Shown here: positions 44,037 to 53,279 of the stretch, in pieces
Layout of the letters: the number at the start of each line of letters is the position of its first letter
Position numbering within the stretch: the stretch's first letter is position 1
Assembly (NCBI GenBank): GCA_016716465.1
Contig: JADJWH010000005.1
Coordinates: 62,001-126,000, forward strand
Length of the DNA: 64,000 bases
Reading direction: 5' to 3'
Origin: Gammaproteobacteria bacterium
GTDB lineage: Bacteria; Pseudomonadota; Gammaproteobacteria; SZUA-140
Program-made: the position numbers and the translations under genes
The notes under the pieces: model-generated
What the model was told of the DNA's origin: nothing
The model's database searches: none
The model's input: the letters and a program-made list of their open reading frames with translations, nothing else

Positions 44037-45680
44037 ATGCGGCAAATGGCCATGAGCAAACCTGGCGACTTTCCATACGACTTCAAATACGTCCGTTTTC
44101 TGATCGTGGACGAGTCCGCGGCCACCCGCGGGTTGTTGGAGTCGATGCTGGTGGAGAGCGGGGCGGAGCGGATCGATCAGGCGGCCTATGCGGCCGAGGC
44201 CATCCGGATGATGGGGCAGTCCGTTTATGACATTGTTCTGTGTGATTACCGCCTCGGGACCGGGCGTGATGGTCAGCAGCTGTTGGAGGAAGTGAGATAC
44301 AAGGGAATACTCAAGGCGCACACCCTGTTCGTCATGGTGACGGCCGAGAGTACCGCGCAGGTGGTCATGGGCGTGCTCGAGTGTCATCCGGACGATTACC
44401 TTTCCCTGCCGGTCACGCGTCAGCGCCTTGCCGCGCGACTCGCACGCCTGCTGCGGCGGCGTGACGAGATTGGTACCATCGAGGAAGCGCTGGAGGAACA
44501 ACGCTACGAAGAGGCACTGGCGCTGTGCGAAGAACGCATGACGGCGGGATGCACGGAGGTGCTGGAGCTGCTTCGCCTCCAGGCGGACGCCTTCGTCGCG
44601 CTGGGGAGGCTGCCCCAGGCGGAGGCGATCTACTCCCAGGTCTTTGCCCGCCGCAAGGCGGTTTGGGCGGGCCTCGGGAGCGGTCGGGTCTGTTATCTGC
44701 GCGAGGATTACGCGGGCGCGGCACATGCCTTTGAACAAACCCTGAAGGCCCATCCACGCCAGCTCGAGGCGTACGACTGGCTGGCCAGGACCCAGGTGCA
44801 GTTGGGCGATCACGATACTGCGCGCCAGACCCTGGGCACCGCGCTCGAGTTGTCGCCGCGCTCGATCCGCCGGCAGATGGTGCTCGGCGAACTCGCGTTG
44901 CGCGATGGGGAATACCGGGTTGCGGCGCGCGCCTTCGGCGCTGCGGTTGCCCTGGGCGGCCGTTCCATTTACCGCACCGCCACCAATTACATCATGCTGG
45001 CGCGGGCCCTCATGCATTTCGACACCGGTGGCGCCCTGCGCGTGCTGCACGACCTGCGTCGCGATTTCAGAACCGATCCCGAGGCACGTCTGCGCGCGGC
45101 GGTGGCGGAGTACATGGTGCATCGCCAGGCGGGCGAGGAGGCCGGGGCGCAGGCCTCTTATGATGAGGCTATGAAGATTTATCGCGGGATCGATCAGGGC
45201 ATCTCGGCCGAGGCGATGGTGGAACTGGCGCGCATGCTGCTCGCGCGGGGTGAGCATGCGGCGGCCATCGAGCAGATGCGCAAGGCAATCGGCAACCGGC
45301 ACGAGGATGAGGCGTTGTTGCAGGAGGTTCGCGCGGTCTTTCGCGCGGCCGGCAGGGAACGGGAAGGCGAGGAGATCATCGGACAGGTGCGGGCGGACGT
45401 GGTTCGGCTCAATAACGACGGCGTCCATCTGGCGGAGGCGGGGCGCCTGGATGAGTCCGCCGAACTGTTCCGCAAGGCGCTCGGTGACCTGCCGGAGAAC
45501 CGCACTATCAATATGAACATGGCCAAGGTCCTGCTGCTGCGCATGAAGCGGGACGGAAACGACGAACACGATATGCATCAGGCGCATGAGTGCATCGAGC
45601 GCTTGCGTCGGCAGGATCCGGTCAGCAGCGCGGTGCAGCGTCTGGCCACGATGTATCGCGAAGCGGCGGAACGAGGGTGA
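44037..45680 (+). CDS. Response-regulator receiver with long TPR tail
   Basis: The 547-residue protein has a receiver domain (about 18-140) with D25 and E26 (IVDES), the phospho-acceptor D70 (VLCDYRLG) and T102, but the usual Lys is Leu124 (YLSLPVT), which may weaken the response. It is followed by about ten TPR-like repeats to the end, such as LRLQADAFVALGRLPQAE. No output DNA-binding or enzyme domain is seen, so it may act by protein contact. The start could also be the ATG at 44052. Confidence 0.85.
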   Translation: MRQMAMSKPGDFPYDFKYVRFLIVDESAATRGLLESMLVESGAERIDQAAYAAEAIRMMGQSVYDIVLCDYRLGTGRDGQQLLEEVRYKGILKAHTLFVMVTAESTAQVVMGVLECHPDDYLSLPVTRQRLAARLARLLRRRDEIGTIEEALEEQRYEEALALCEERMTAGCTEVLELLRLQADAFVALGRLPQAEAIYSQVFARRKAVWAGLGSGRVCYLREDYAGAAHAFEQTLKAHPRQLEAYDWLARTQVQLGDHDTARQTLGTALELSPRSIRRQMVLGELALRDGEYRVAARAFGAAVALGGRSIYRTATNYIMLARALMHFDTGGALRVLHDLRRDFRTDPEARLRAAVAEYMVHRQAGEEAGAQASYDEAMKIYRGIDQGISAEAMVELARMLLARGEHAAAIEQMRKAIGNRHEDEALLQEVRAVFRAAGREREGEEIIGQVRADVVRLNNDGVHLAEAGRLDESAELFRKALGDLPENRTINMNMAKVLLLRMKRDGNDEHDMHQAHECIERLRRQDPVSSAVQRLATMYREAAERG

Positions 45681-45820
45681 AGATGCCCCATGATAAGGAC
45701 CGCCACCATGGCACCATGCTGGTGCGTCGAGGCCGGATTATCACGAAAAAATCGATAGTTATATTCTAAAGATCCCCGAATCGGCTGCCGTTAACCAAGG
45801 ACAAGGACAGCGGCGGCACG

Positions 45821-47128
45821 ATGGCTATCTCATCTAATTTAAATCCTGTGCACTCAGCCACGGACGGCCTTTCCCAACGGGAAGAGCCGGCGGTGATGGA
45901 GTCGGCCATCTACCAGGACGCCGACCGTACCTATGCGATGTTCAACGGGCTCAGGGTGGACTCGCATTTTCAGCCGATCTTCAGTCTGGCCCATCAGCGC
46001 GTGATCGGATTCGAGGCGCTGATGCGCGCGACCGGTCCCGACGGGCGGCCGCATGGGCCACATGAAGTGTTCGCCGGGACACGCAGCTATACCGATACGG
46101 TGTTGCTCGACCGCCTGTGTCGCGCGACGCACCTGTACAACTTCGCACGCCAGGACACGGCTTCCTGCTGGCTGTTTCTCAACATCAATCCCCGCGTCAT
46201 CGCCGAGGGACGGCGCTCCGGTTCCTTTCTGCAGTCGAAACTCGAGCAGCTGGGGTTCCCGCCGCAGCGGGTGGTGATCGAAATCGTCGAGGCCGCGCTG
46301 GCGGATGAGTCGCCGCTGGTGGATTCCGTCCACCATTACCGCGACCTCGGTTGTCTGATCGCGATCGATGATTTCGGGGCGGGCCATTCCAATTTTGACC
46401 GCATCTGCCGCCTGCGTCCGGATATCGTCAAACTCGACCGCTTGATCGTCGCCCAGGCGGCGGTCGATCCCGGCATCCGTTCCATCGTGCCCGGCATGGT
46501 GTCGCTGCTGCACGAGTCGGGTTCGCTGGTCGTGATGGAGGGGATCGAAACCGAGAATGAGGCGATGGTGGCGATGGATGCCGACGCGGATTTCGTACAG
46601 GGCTACTACTTTGCGCGTCCCGCTCCGCACGCGGCCGTGGTCCGGGAGCCCGGATTCGACCAGCTTTTCGATCAGTTCCGGGATCTGACACAGCGGGAGC
46701 GCACCGGCTACCGCACCGAGATTGCGCCCTATCTGAACAGCCTCGGATATGCCTCCGTGCTGCTGCAGTCGTCTCATCCGCTCGAGGTCGCCTGCAAGGG
46801 TTTTCTCGAGCTGCCGCGCGCGGAGCGCTGTTTCCTCCTCGACAGCGAAGGTCGCCAGATCGGGGCCAACATCAATTCGCCGACCTCCCAGATGGTGTCC
46901 AATCTGCGCTTCGCTCCGTTGCGCGCCGCGGACGGCGCCAACTGGTCGCGACGGCACTATTTCCGCCGCGCCATATCGCGGCCGGAAAAGGTCCAGGTCA
47001 CGCGTCCCTATCTCTCGGCCGCCACCGCCACCCCCTGCATTACCGTCTCAATCGCCTTCAAGGTGCGTGGAGAGCGTCGTGTCCTGTGCGGTGATCTGCG
47101 CTGGGACGAGCGCCATGTACAGCCCTGA
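45821..47128 (+). CDS. EAL-domain cyclic-di-GMP phosphodiesterase
   Basis: The 435-residue protein has an EAL domain (about 35-275) with the catalytic residues E65-A-L (GFEALMRA), N121, E154 (VIEIVE), D183/D184 (AIDDFGAGHS), K204 (VKLDR) and E240 (MEGIETE), so it should degrade c-di-GMP. A C-terminal region (about 290-430), beginning SLGYASVLLQSS, has no clear family and may be a sensor. There is no membrane span. It is separated from the receiver-TPR gene by 140 bases. Confidence 0.93.
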   Translation: MAISSNLNPVHSATDGLSQREEPAVMESAIYQDADRTYAMFNGLRVDSHFQPIFSLAHQRVIGFEALMRATGPDGRPHGPHEVFAGTRSYTDTVLLDRLCRATHLYNFARQDTASCWLFLNINPRVIAEGRRSGSFLQSKLEQLGFPPQRVVIEIVEAALADESPLVDSVHHYRDLGCLIAIDDFGAGHSNFDRICRLRPDIVKLDRLIVAQAAVDPGIRSIVPGMVSLLHESGSLVVMEGIETENEAMVAMDADADFVQGYYFARPAPHAAVVREPGFDQLFDQFRDLTQRERTGYRTEIAPYLNSLGYASVLLQSSHPLEVACKGFLELPRAERCFLLDSEGRQIGANINSPTSQMVSNLRFAPLRAADGANWSRRHYFRRAISRPEKVQVTRPYLSAATATPCITVSIAFKVRGERRVLCGDLRWDERHVQP

Positions 47129-47158
47129 TCTCGGCATAATTTCCCTGCAATATTGATC

Positions 47159-47175
47159 GTTAAGGGCGGCTTAAG
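47159..47175 (+). promoter_or_regulatory. PmrA/QseB-type box upstream of the response regulator
   Basis: GTTAAG-GGCGG-CTTAAG is a direct repeat with the 5-base spacer of the PmrA box (YTTAAG-N5-YTTAAG), with one mismatch. It lies about 35 bases before a -10-like TACAAT (47210-47215), where an activator would bind, and suggests autoregulation of the two-component operon. Confidence 0.65.
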
Positions 47176-47255
47176 CCCGATCTGTTCCAATTTCCCCCTG
47201 GGGACGATGTACAATCGGGGACGCGCGACGCCAGGTTGCGTGAGTATGGGGACGC

Positions 47256-47918
47256 ATGCGCTTACTTCTCGTGGAAGACGATGAGCTGCTGGGCAACGGC
47301 TTGCAGGTCGGTTTGCAGCAAAGCGGCTATGCGGTGGATTGGGTCAAGGACGGACAGTCCGCCGAGCTCTTTCTGGGCGCCGGGACCTACGACCTGATGA
47401 TTCTCGACATCGGTCTCCCCAAGCGATCCGGGCTGGAAGTCCTGAAATCGCTGCGTGGCGCGGGTGATCCCCTGCCCGTGCTGCTGCTGACCGCGCGCGA
47501 TACCGTGGAAGACAAGGTCGCCGGGCTCGACAGTGGCGCCGACGATTATCTGGTCAAACCCTTCGATCTGGATGAGCTGGCCGCTCGCATCCGTGCCCTG
47601 CTGCGCCGGCGCAGCGGACGCAGCGAGCCGGTGATCCGTCACCGCGACATCGTCCTCGATCCCGCGTCCCATGCGGTCACGCACGCCGGTCGTCCGGTGG
47701 AGCTGGCGCCGCGCGAGTTCGCCGTGCTGCAGCAATTGCTCGAGAATCGCGGCCGGGTATTGTCGCGTGCCCAGCTGGAGCAGAACCTGTATTCCTGGAA
47801 GGACGAGGTAGACAGCAACGCGGTCGAGGTCCACATCCACCATCTGCGCAGGAAGCTGTGGCCCGAGCTGATCCGCACCATCCGCGGCGTCGGCTACGTC
47901 ATCGACAAGGAAGCATGA
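47256..47918 (+). CDS. OmpR-family response regulator (PmrA/QseB-like)
   Basis: The 220-residue protein has a receiver domain with D51 (MILDIGLPK) and Lys in DYLVKPFDLDEL, and a C-terminal winged helix with SNAVEVHIHHLRRKL and RTIRGVGYVI. It would activate genes when phosphorylated by the sensor kinase encoded next, whose ATG overlaps its stop by 4 bases. A PmrA-like box precedes it. Confidence 0.94.
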   Translation: MRLLLVEDDELLGNGLQVGLQQSGYAVDWVKDGQSAELFLGAGTYDLMILDIGLPKRSGLEVLKSLRGAGDPLPVLLLTARDTVEDKVAGLDSGADDYLVKPFDLDELAARIRALLRRRSGRSEPVIRHRDIVLDPASHAVTHAGRPVELAPREFAVLQQLLENRGRVLSRAQLEQNLYSWKDEVDSNAVEVHIHHLRRKLWPELIRTIRGVGYVIDKEA

Positions 47919-49282
47919 ATCCGTCCCTGCGTAACCGTCTGTTATTCACTCTTCTGCCCATCACGCTGGTGCTGTGGGCGATCGTGGGCATCGTCATCTA
48001 TGCCGCCACCCAGAGCGAGGTGGACGAGCTGATCGATGCCCAGCTCGCGCAATCGGCGCGCCTGCTGCTGAATCTCATGGGACATGAGCTGGAAGAGGAA
48101 GAGATGAAGCCGGGGTACATGAGCGAGGACGACATCGCGGAGCAGTTCGCCGAGTTCTCTCACAAGTACGAGCAGCGTCTCGCCTTCCAGATGTGGATCC
48201 TGGCGGAGAATCGCATCTGGCTGCGCACCGACACCGCGCCGAGGTACCGCATGTCGGAGCGCAGTTCCGGCTTCGAGGACCGGACCATCGAAGGCGATCC
48301 CTGGCGCGTCTATGTTCTGACCGATCCCGCCGGCCGTCTCCAGGTGCAGGTTGGGGAAAGCTCCGCGCGACGGGAGGAGCTTCGCAACTATATCGCCTGG
48401 CGCGTGCTGATACCGATACTGCTGTTATTGCCCCTGCTTGCCGTCATGATCTGGTATAGCGTCGGCCGGGCGATGATGCCCTTGCGCAGGATTGCCGACG
48501 ACGTCAAGAACCGGCGGCTGGATAACCTGCATCCGATCCCCGGCGTCGCGGTGCCGGTCGAGGCGAAGCCCCTGATCGATGCGCTCAACGCGCTGTTTCA
48601 GCGCCTGCACCAGGCTTTCGAGACCGAGCGCCGATTCACTGCCGATGCCGCCCACGAGCTGCGAACCCCGCTGGCCGCACTGAAGACCCAGGCCCAGGTC
48701 GCCCTGCGTGCGACTGCGGATGAGGAGCGTCGTCGGGCGCTACACCAGGTGATCACCGGCGTCGATCGGGCAACGCATCTGGCCCAGCAACTGCTCACAC
48801 TGGCCCGTATCGACCCTACCCTGTGGGTCGGTCGCGACAAGGTGGATCTGGGCGATCTGGCCTCCGGGGTGCTGGCCGAGATCGCGCCGGTCGCGCTGGC
48901 CAAGGATATCGAGATCAGCCTGGATGCCGGTGTCGCTACTCCGGTCCAGGGTGATCGGGCAATGCTCGGCATCATGCTGCGCAATCTGGTCGATAATGCG
49001 ATCAAATACACGCCGGCCGGTGGCAGGGTCGAGGTGCGTGTCGAACGGCGCGGATCCGCCACCGTGCTCAGCGTGGCCGACAGCGGTCCGGGGATACCGC
49101 CGGAGGAGCGAACCCGCGTGTTCGAACGATTCTATCGTCAGATCGGCGCCAGCGCGCCGGGGAGCGGTCTCGGTCTTTCCATCGTCAAGCGCATCACCGA
49201 CCTGCATCAGGCGGAGGTGCGGCTGGAAACCGCGGAACTGGGTGGTGTGCGTGTCGAGGTGATCTTCGACGGTTCAGCCTGA
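47915..49282 (+). CDS. Sensor histidine kinase (PmrB/QseC-like)
   Basis: From the ATG at 47915 the protein is 455 residues: membrane helices at about 10-32 and 162-184 flank a 130-residue periplasmic domain, followed by HAMP, HisKA with His247 (AAHELRTPL) and HATPase with N and G boxes (LRNLVDNAIKYTP, DSGPGIPP, GSGLGLSIV). The periplasmic segment has an acidic run ELEEEE (58-63) containing ExxE patterns like those that sense iron in PmrB. That sensing role is an inference. Confidence 0.93.
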   Translation: MNPSLRNRLLFTLLPITLVLWAIVGIVIYAATQSEVDELIDAQLAQSARLLLNLMGHELEEEEMKPGYMSEDDIAEQFAEFSHKYEQRLAFQMWILAENRIWLRTDTAPRYRMSERSSGFEDRTIEGDPWRVYVLTDPAGRLQVQVGESSARREELRNYIAWRVLIPILLLLPLLAVMIWYSVGRAMMPLRRIADDVKNRRLDNLHPIPGVAVPVEAKPLIDALNALFQRLHQAFETERRFTADAAHELRTPLAALKTQAQVALRATADEERRRALHQVITGVDRATHLAQQLLTLARIDPTLWVGRDKVDLGDLASGVLAEIAPVALAKDIEISLDAGVATPVQGDRAMLGIMLRNLVDNAIKYTPAGGRVEVRVERRGSATVLSVADSGPGIPPEERTRVFERFYRQIGASAPGSGLGLSIVKRITDLHQAEVRLETAELGGVRVEVIFDGSA

Positions 49283-49339
49283 AGTCCGGGGCCGGCCAGC
49301 TTCGTGCCGGTGCGCATGGCGCTTGCGCCGGCCTCGGGG

Positions 49340-49744
49340 CTAGTCGTCCGGACGCAGGGCGCGGACGCGGGAAGGCGACGCCGGGGTGCGCTTGGCCAGC
49401 CGTTTCTGCAGCTCCTTCATCGCGGTGGCCAGCACGCTCTCGCCGATGAGTTCGGCATTGATGTGATAGTAATGCAGCAAGCAGGGGACCACCTCGTGGA
49501 TCGCCTGCCGCGCCGCCGGCCTGAAGTCGGTCCAGGCGATGACCGGCAGATCGTACAGGGTGCGATCCACGCATACCCAGGCCTCCTTGTCCACCAGCAG
49601 ATCCATCCCGCGCAGTCCGGCGAGCGGCAGGCGCAAAGGACCTTTCAGGCGACGCAGGCCAAGCAGTACCTGATTGTAGCGGCGGCCGTCGACGACTGCG
49701 TCCTGCGTCTTCAGCTTGGGGACTTCGTCGATTCGTGATTTCAT
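49340..49744 (-). CDS. Conserved-looking protein of unknown function (134 residues)
   Basis: The 134-residue protein starts MKSRIDEVPKLKTQDAVVDG and has mixed helices and strands (GLRGMDLLVDKEAWVCVDR, DLPVIAWTDFRP) with a basic C-terminus. There is no signal peptide or membrane helix and I recognise no family. It stands alone between the sensor kinase and purT on the opposite strand, with a 249-base gap before purT that shows no further gene. Confidence 0.65.
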   Translation of the reverse strand: MKSRIDEVPKLKTQDAVVDGRRYNQVLLGLRRLKGPLRLPLAGLRGMDLLVDKEAWVCVDRTLYDLPVIAWTDFRPAARQAIHEVVPCLLHYYHINAELIGESVLATAMKELQKRLAKRTPASPSRVRALRPDD

Positions 49745-49993
49745 CGCGGATGCTTGCTTGTAGGGCTGCGGCTCGTAGCGTTGTTACCATGTTAGCGGCA
49801 TGGGGGCCGGCTTCTGAAGCGGGCGGGGCCCCCGTTTTCCCGCCGGTTTCCGGCCCGAATGTACCATAATTCGGGCGCCCGTTCCGGCGCGAAACCCCGG
49901 CGGCGTATTCATTCCACCGACCCGTTGTGAGAGAATCAGGCGGGTTTATGAGAGAGCCTTGAAGCATATCACGGGATCCGGGGCGCATTCGTA

Positions 49994-51202
49994 ATGACGT
50001 ATCGTTTGGGCACGCCGCTGTCCCCGTCCGCCTTGCGGGTGATGCTGCTCGGCAGCGGTGAGCTCGGCAAGGAGGTCATCATCGCTCTGCAGCGACTCGG
50101 CGTGGAGGTGATCGCCGTCGACCGGTATCCCGGTGCGCCCGGACATCAGGTGGCGCATCGGTCGCACGTGATCGACATGACCGATGCGCGCGCGTTGCGC
50201 GCCCTCGTCGAACAGGAACGTCCCCACCTGGTCGTGCCCGAGATCGAGGCGATCGCCACCCCGGCGTTGCTCGACATCGAGTCCGAGGGACTCGCGGAGG
50301 TCATTCCCACGGCGCGCGCGGCCCATCTCACCATGAACCGGGAGGGCATCCGCCGGCTCGCGGCGGAGGAACTCGACCTGCCTGTCTCGCGCTACGCCTT
50401 CGCCGACGGACTCGACGAGCTGCGCCGTGCGATCGAGGACGGCGTCGGCTATCCCTGCATCGTCAAGCCGGTGATGTCGTCCTCCGGCAAGGGGCAATCC
50501 ACCGTCGGTGACGCCGGTGATGTCGCCGCGGCGTGGGATTATGCCCAGAGCGGCGGGCGCGTCCGGCAGGGCCGCGTCATCGTCGAGGAGATGATCGACT
50601 TCGATTTCGAGATCACCCAGCTCACCGTGCGCGCGGTGGGCGCCGGCGGGGCTGTCGAGACCTTTTTCTGCGAGCCGATCGGTCACCTGCAGCAGCGCGG
50701 AGACTATATTGAGAGCTGGCAGCCGCAGCCCATGTCGGCGCTGGCGCTGGAGCGTGCCCGCGCGATCGCCGGTGCGGTCACCGCCAGCCTGGGCGGCCGC
50801 GGTATTTTCGGCGTGGAGCTGTTCGTCAAAGGGGACCAGGTCTGGTTCAGCGAGGTCAGTCCGCGCCCGCACGATACCGGTATGGTGACCATGGCCACGC
50901 AGCGCCAGAGTGAGTTCGATCTGCATGCGCGCGCGATCCTGGGCCTTCCAGTGGATGCCAGCCTGCTCTGTCCCGGGGCGAGCGCAGTCATCTACGGCGG
51001 GGCCGACGCGGTCGGCATTGCCTTCGACGGGATCGGCGAAGCCATGAGCGTGCCCGGGACCGACCTGCGCCTGTTCGGCAAACCGGAGGCCTATACGCGC
51101 CGCCGGATGGGAGTTGCACTCGCGCATGGCGGTGATGTGGACGACGCGCGCCGGCGCGCGCGCCTGGCCGCTTCCCGGGTGCGGCCAGTGATTCCTGCTT
51201 GA
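49994..51202 (+). CDS. purT: Formate-dependent phosphoribosylglycinamide formyltransferase
   Basis: The 402-residue ATP-grasp enzyme has LLGSGELGKEVIIALQRLG, KPVMSSSGKGQS, FFCEPIGHLQQRGDY and FSEVSPRPHDTGMVT. It makes formyl-GAR from GAR, formate and ATP, an alternative to PurN in purine synthesis. Confidence 0.97.
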   Translation: MTYRLGTPLSPSALRVMLLGSGELGKEVIIALQRLGVEVIAVDRYPGAPGHQVAHRSHVIDMTDARALRALVEQERPHLVVPEIEAIATPALLDIESEGLAEVIPTARAAHLTMNREGIRRLAAEELDLPVSRYAFADGLDELRRAIEDGVGYPCIVKPVMSSSGKGQSTVGDAGDVAAAWDYAQSGGRVRQGRVIVEEMIDFDFEITQLTVRAVGAGGAVETFFCEPIGHLQQRGDYIESWQPQPMSALALERARAIAGAVTASLGGRGIFGVELFVKGDQVWFSEVSPRPHDTGMVTMATQRQSEFDLHARAILGLPVDASLLCPGASAVIYGGADAVGIAFDGIGEAMSVPGTDLRLFGKPEAYTRRRMGVALAHGGDVDDARRRARLAASRVRPVIPA

Positions 51203-51290
51203 ACGGACGGGACTTGCGGCCCGCCCGGGGGTACGCGGAACGCGCCCTGTCCTTCACCCCGATCGTCCAGCGCCGGGCGGAGCGGCGGCG

Positions 51291-53273
51291 ATGAAGCCCG
51301 GCGTGCTCGAATCGGTCCTGGTGCTGCTCGTCGTATCCGTTCTCACCGTTTCCGTCTTTCGTCGCTTCAGGCTGCCGGCGATCCTCGCCTATCTGTGCGT
51401 CGGCGTCATGGTCGGACCGCACGGTCTGGCCTGGGTGCAGGACAGCGAGGCGACACGCCTGTTCGCCGAATACGGGGTGGTGTTCCTGCTGTTCACCGTG
51501 GGACTGGAGTTTTCGCTCCCGCGCCTGCTTGCCATGCGGCACGCGGTGCTGGGCCTGGGCAGCGCGCAGGTCGTACTGACAACCCTGGCGGCCGGTGGCG
51601 CGGCCTGGGCGCTGGGCCTGTCCAAGGCCGCCGCCTTCGTCGTGGGTGGTGCGGTCGCGATGTCATCCACCGCGATCGTGATCAAGCAGCTCACTGAGCG
51701 GCTCGAGCTGAATTCACGTCATGGCGGATTGTCGGTAGGTATCCTGCTGTTCCAGGATCTCGCCGTGATCCCGTTTCTGATCCTCATCCCCGTGCTGGCC
51801 GGAGGTGATCAGGATGCGGTGGTGTGGGAGTTGTTGTGGGCGCTGGTGAAAGGCATCGTGGTGGTGGTGCTGATGCTCGCGGCCGGGCACTGGTTGCTGC
51901 GTCCGCTGTTCCACGAGATCGCCTCCTCCCGATCTTCCGAGCTGTTCACGCTCACGGCCCTGTTGATGGCGCTGGCCGCCGCCTGGTTCACGCATTTCGC
52001 CGGGCTGTCGCTCGCGCTGGGCGCCTTTCTCGCCGGCATGATGCTCGGTGAGACCGAGTTCAGGCACCAGGTGGAGGCAGATATCCGTCCGTTCCGCGAC
52101 GTGCTGCTTGGCCTGTTCTTCATCACCATCGGCATGCTGCTCGAACTTTCCGTTCTGCCTGGCATCCTGCACTGGACGGTGCTGGTCCTGGTCTGCATCG
52201 TTGTCGTCAAGCTGGCCGTCGTCGTGGTGCTGGCGCGAATCACGGGAGCGGAACCGGGCGTGGCGGTGCGCACCGGTATTGCCCTCGCGCAGGGCGGCGA
52301 GTTCGGACTGGTGCTGCTGTCTCTCGCCCTGGGCGCGCGCCTGCTTGATCATCACAATGCCCAGATCATTCTGGCGGCCGTGATCCTCAGCATGGCGCTG
52401 AGCCCGCTGATGATCAGTTACAACGGGGTGATCGCGAAGCGTCTCTTCGCCGGGAGTTATCTGCGCCAGCGCGAGCAGATTCTGCACGAGGTCGCGCAGG
52501 ACGCGAGCGGTCTCAAGGGACACGTCATCATCTGTGGTTACGGGCGCATCGGACAGAACATCGCCCGCCTGCTGGCCAAGGAGGGTTTCGAACACATCGC
52601 GCTCGATCTCGATCCGGTGCGGGTACGTGACGCGCGCACCGCCGGCGAGCGCGTCTTCTACGGCGATTCGACCCATCAGGAGATGCTGGAGGCGGCCGGG
52701 ATCGCGCGTGCCCGCGCGCTGGTGGCGAGTTTCGACGACGTGGCCGCGACCCTGAAGATCCTGCCGCAGGCGCGGCGCCTGCGGCCCGATATCCCGATCC
52801 TGGTGCGTACCCGCGACGATACCGATCTGGAACGCCTGCAGCACGCGGGTGCGACTGAGGTCGTGCCGGAGACGCTGGAGGCGAGCCTGATGTTGTCCTC
52901 TCACCTGCTGTTGCTGCTCAATGTGCCGGTATCGCGCGTGCTGCGTGAGGTGAAGGAGGTTCGTGACGGGCGTTATCGGCTGTTGCGTGAATACTTCCAC
53001 GGCCAGGAAGACACTGAGGCCGGGCCGGAAACGGACGGTGGCGCGCGACGCCTGCAGATCGTCAAGCTTGAAGCCGGCGCCCACGCCGTTGCGCGGACGC
53101 TGGGCGAGATCCGGCTGGGGATGCTCGGCGTCGAGGTGACCGCGCTGTTGCGCGACGGCATTCGCAGAGAGGCGCCGGAACCGCTGACGCAACTGCGCGC
53201 GGGGGATACCCTGGTGCTGTTCGGTACGGCCGGCGCGATCGAGGCGGCGGAGGCGCGTCTGCTGCGCGGCTGA
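51291..53273 (+). CDS. CPA2-family cation:proton antiporter with RCK domains
   Basis: The 660-residue protein has about 12 membrane helices (to about 390), then a TrkA-N/RCK domain with GHVIICGYGRIGQNIARLL (about 405-525) and a TrkA-C region to the end. It resembles KefB/KefC-type glutathione-gated K+ efflux or Na+/H+ antiporters. Glutathione is made nearby (gshAB), but the KefF/G ancillary protein is absent, so the gating ligand is unknown. It converges on rnd with six bases between stops. Confidence 0.9.
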   Translation: MKPGVLESVLVLLVVSVLTVSVFRRFRLPAILAYLCVGVMVGPHGLAWVQDSEATRLFAEYGVVFLLFTVGLEFSLPRLLAMRHAVLGLGSAQVVLTTLAAGGAAWALGLSKAAAFVVGGAVAMSSTAIVIKQLTERLELNSRHGGLSVGILLFQDLAVIPFLILIPVLAGGDQDAVVWELLWALVKGIVVVVLMLAAGHWLLRPLFHEIASSRSSELFTLTALLMALAAAWFTHFAGLSLALGAFLAGMMLGETEFRHQVEADIRPFRDVLLGLFFITIGMLLELSVLPGILHWTVLVLVCIVVVKLAVVVVLARITGAEPGVAVRTGIALAQGGEFGLVLLSLALGARLLDHHNAQIILAAVILSMALSPLMISYNGVIAKRLFAGSYLRQREQILHEVAQDASGLKGHVIICGYGRIGQNIARLLAKEGFEHIALDLDPVRVRDARTAGERVFYGDSTHQEMLEAAGIARARALVASFDDVAATLKILPQARRLRPDIPILVRTRDDTDLERLQHAGATEVVPETLEASLMLSSHLLLLLNVPVSRVLREVKEVRDGRYRLLREYFHGQEDTEAGPETDGGARRLQIVKLEAGAHAVARTLGEIRLGMLGVEVTALLRDGIRREAPEPLTQLRAGDTLVLFGTAGAIEAAEARLLRG

Positions 53274-53279
53274 AACGCC

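Noticed and set aside
43980..45587. A 535-residue minus-strand frame
   Set aside because: It overlaps the receiver-TPR gene in antisense; the plus-strand frame has clear domains.
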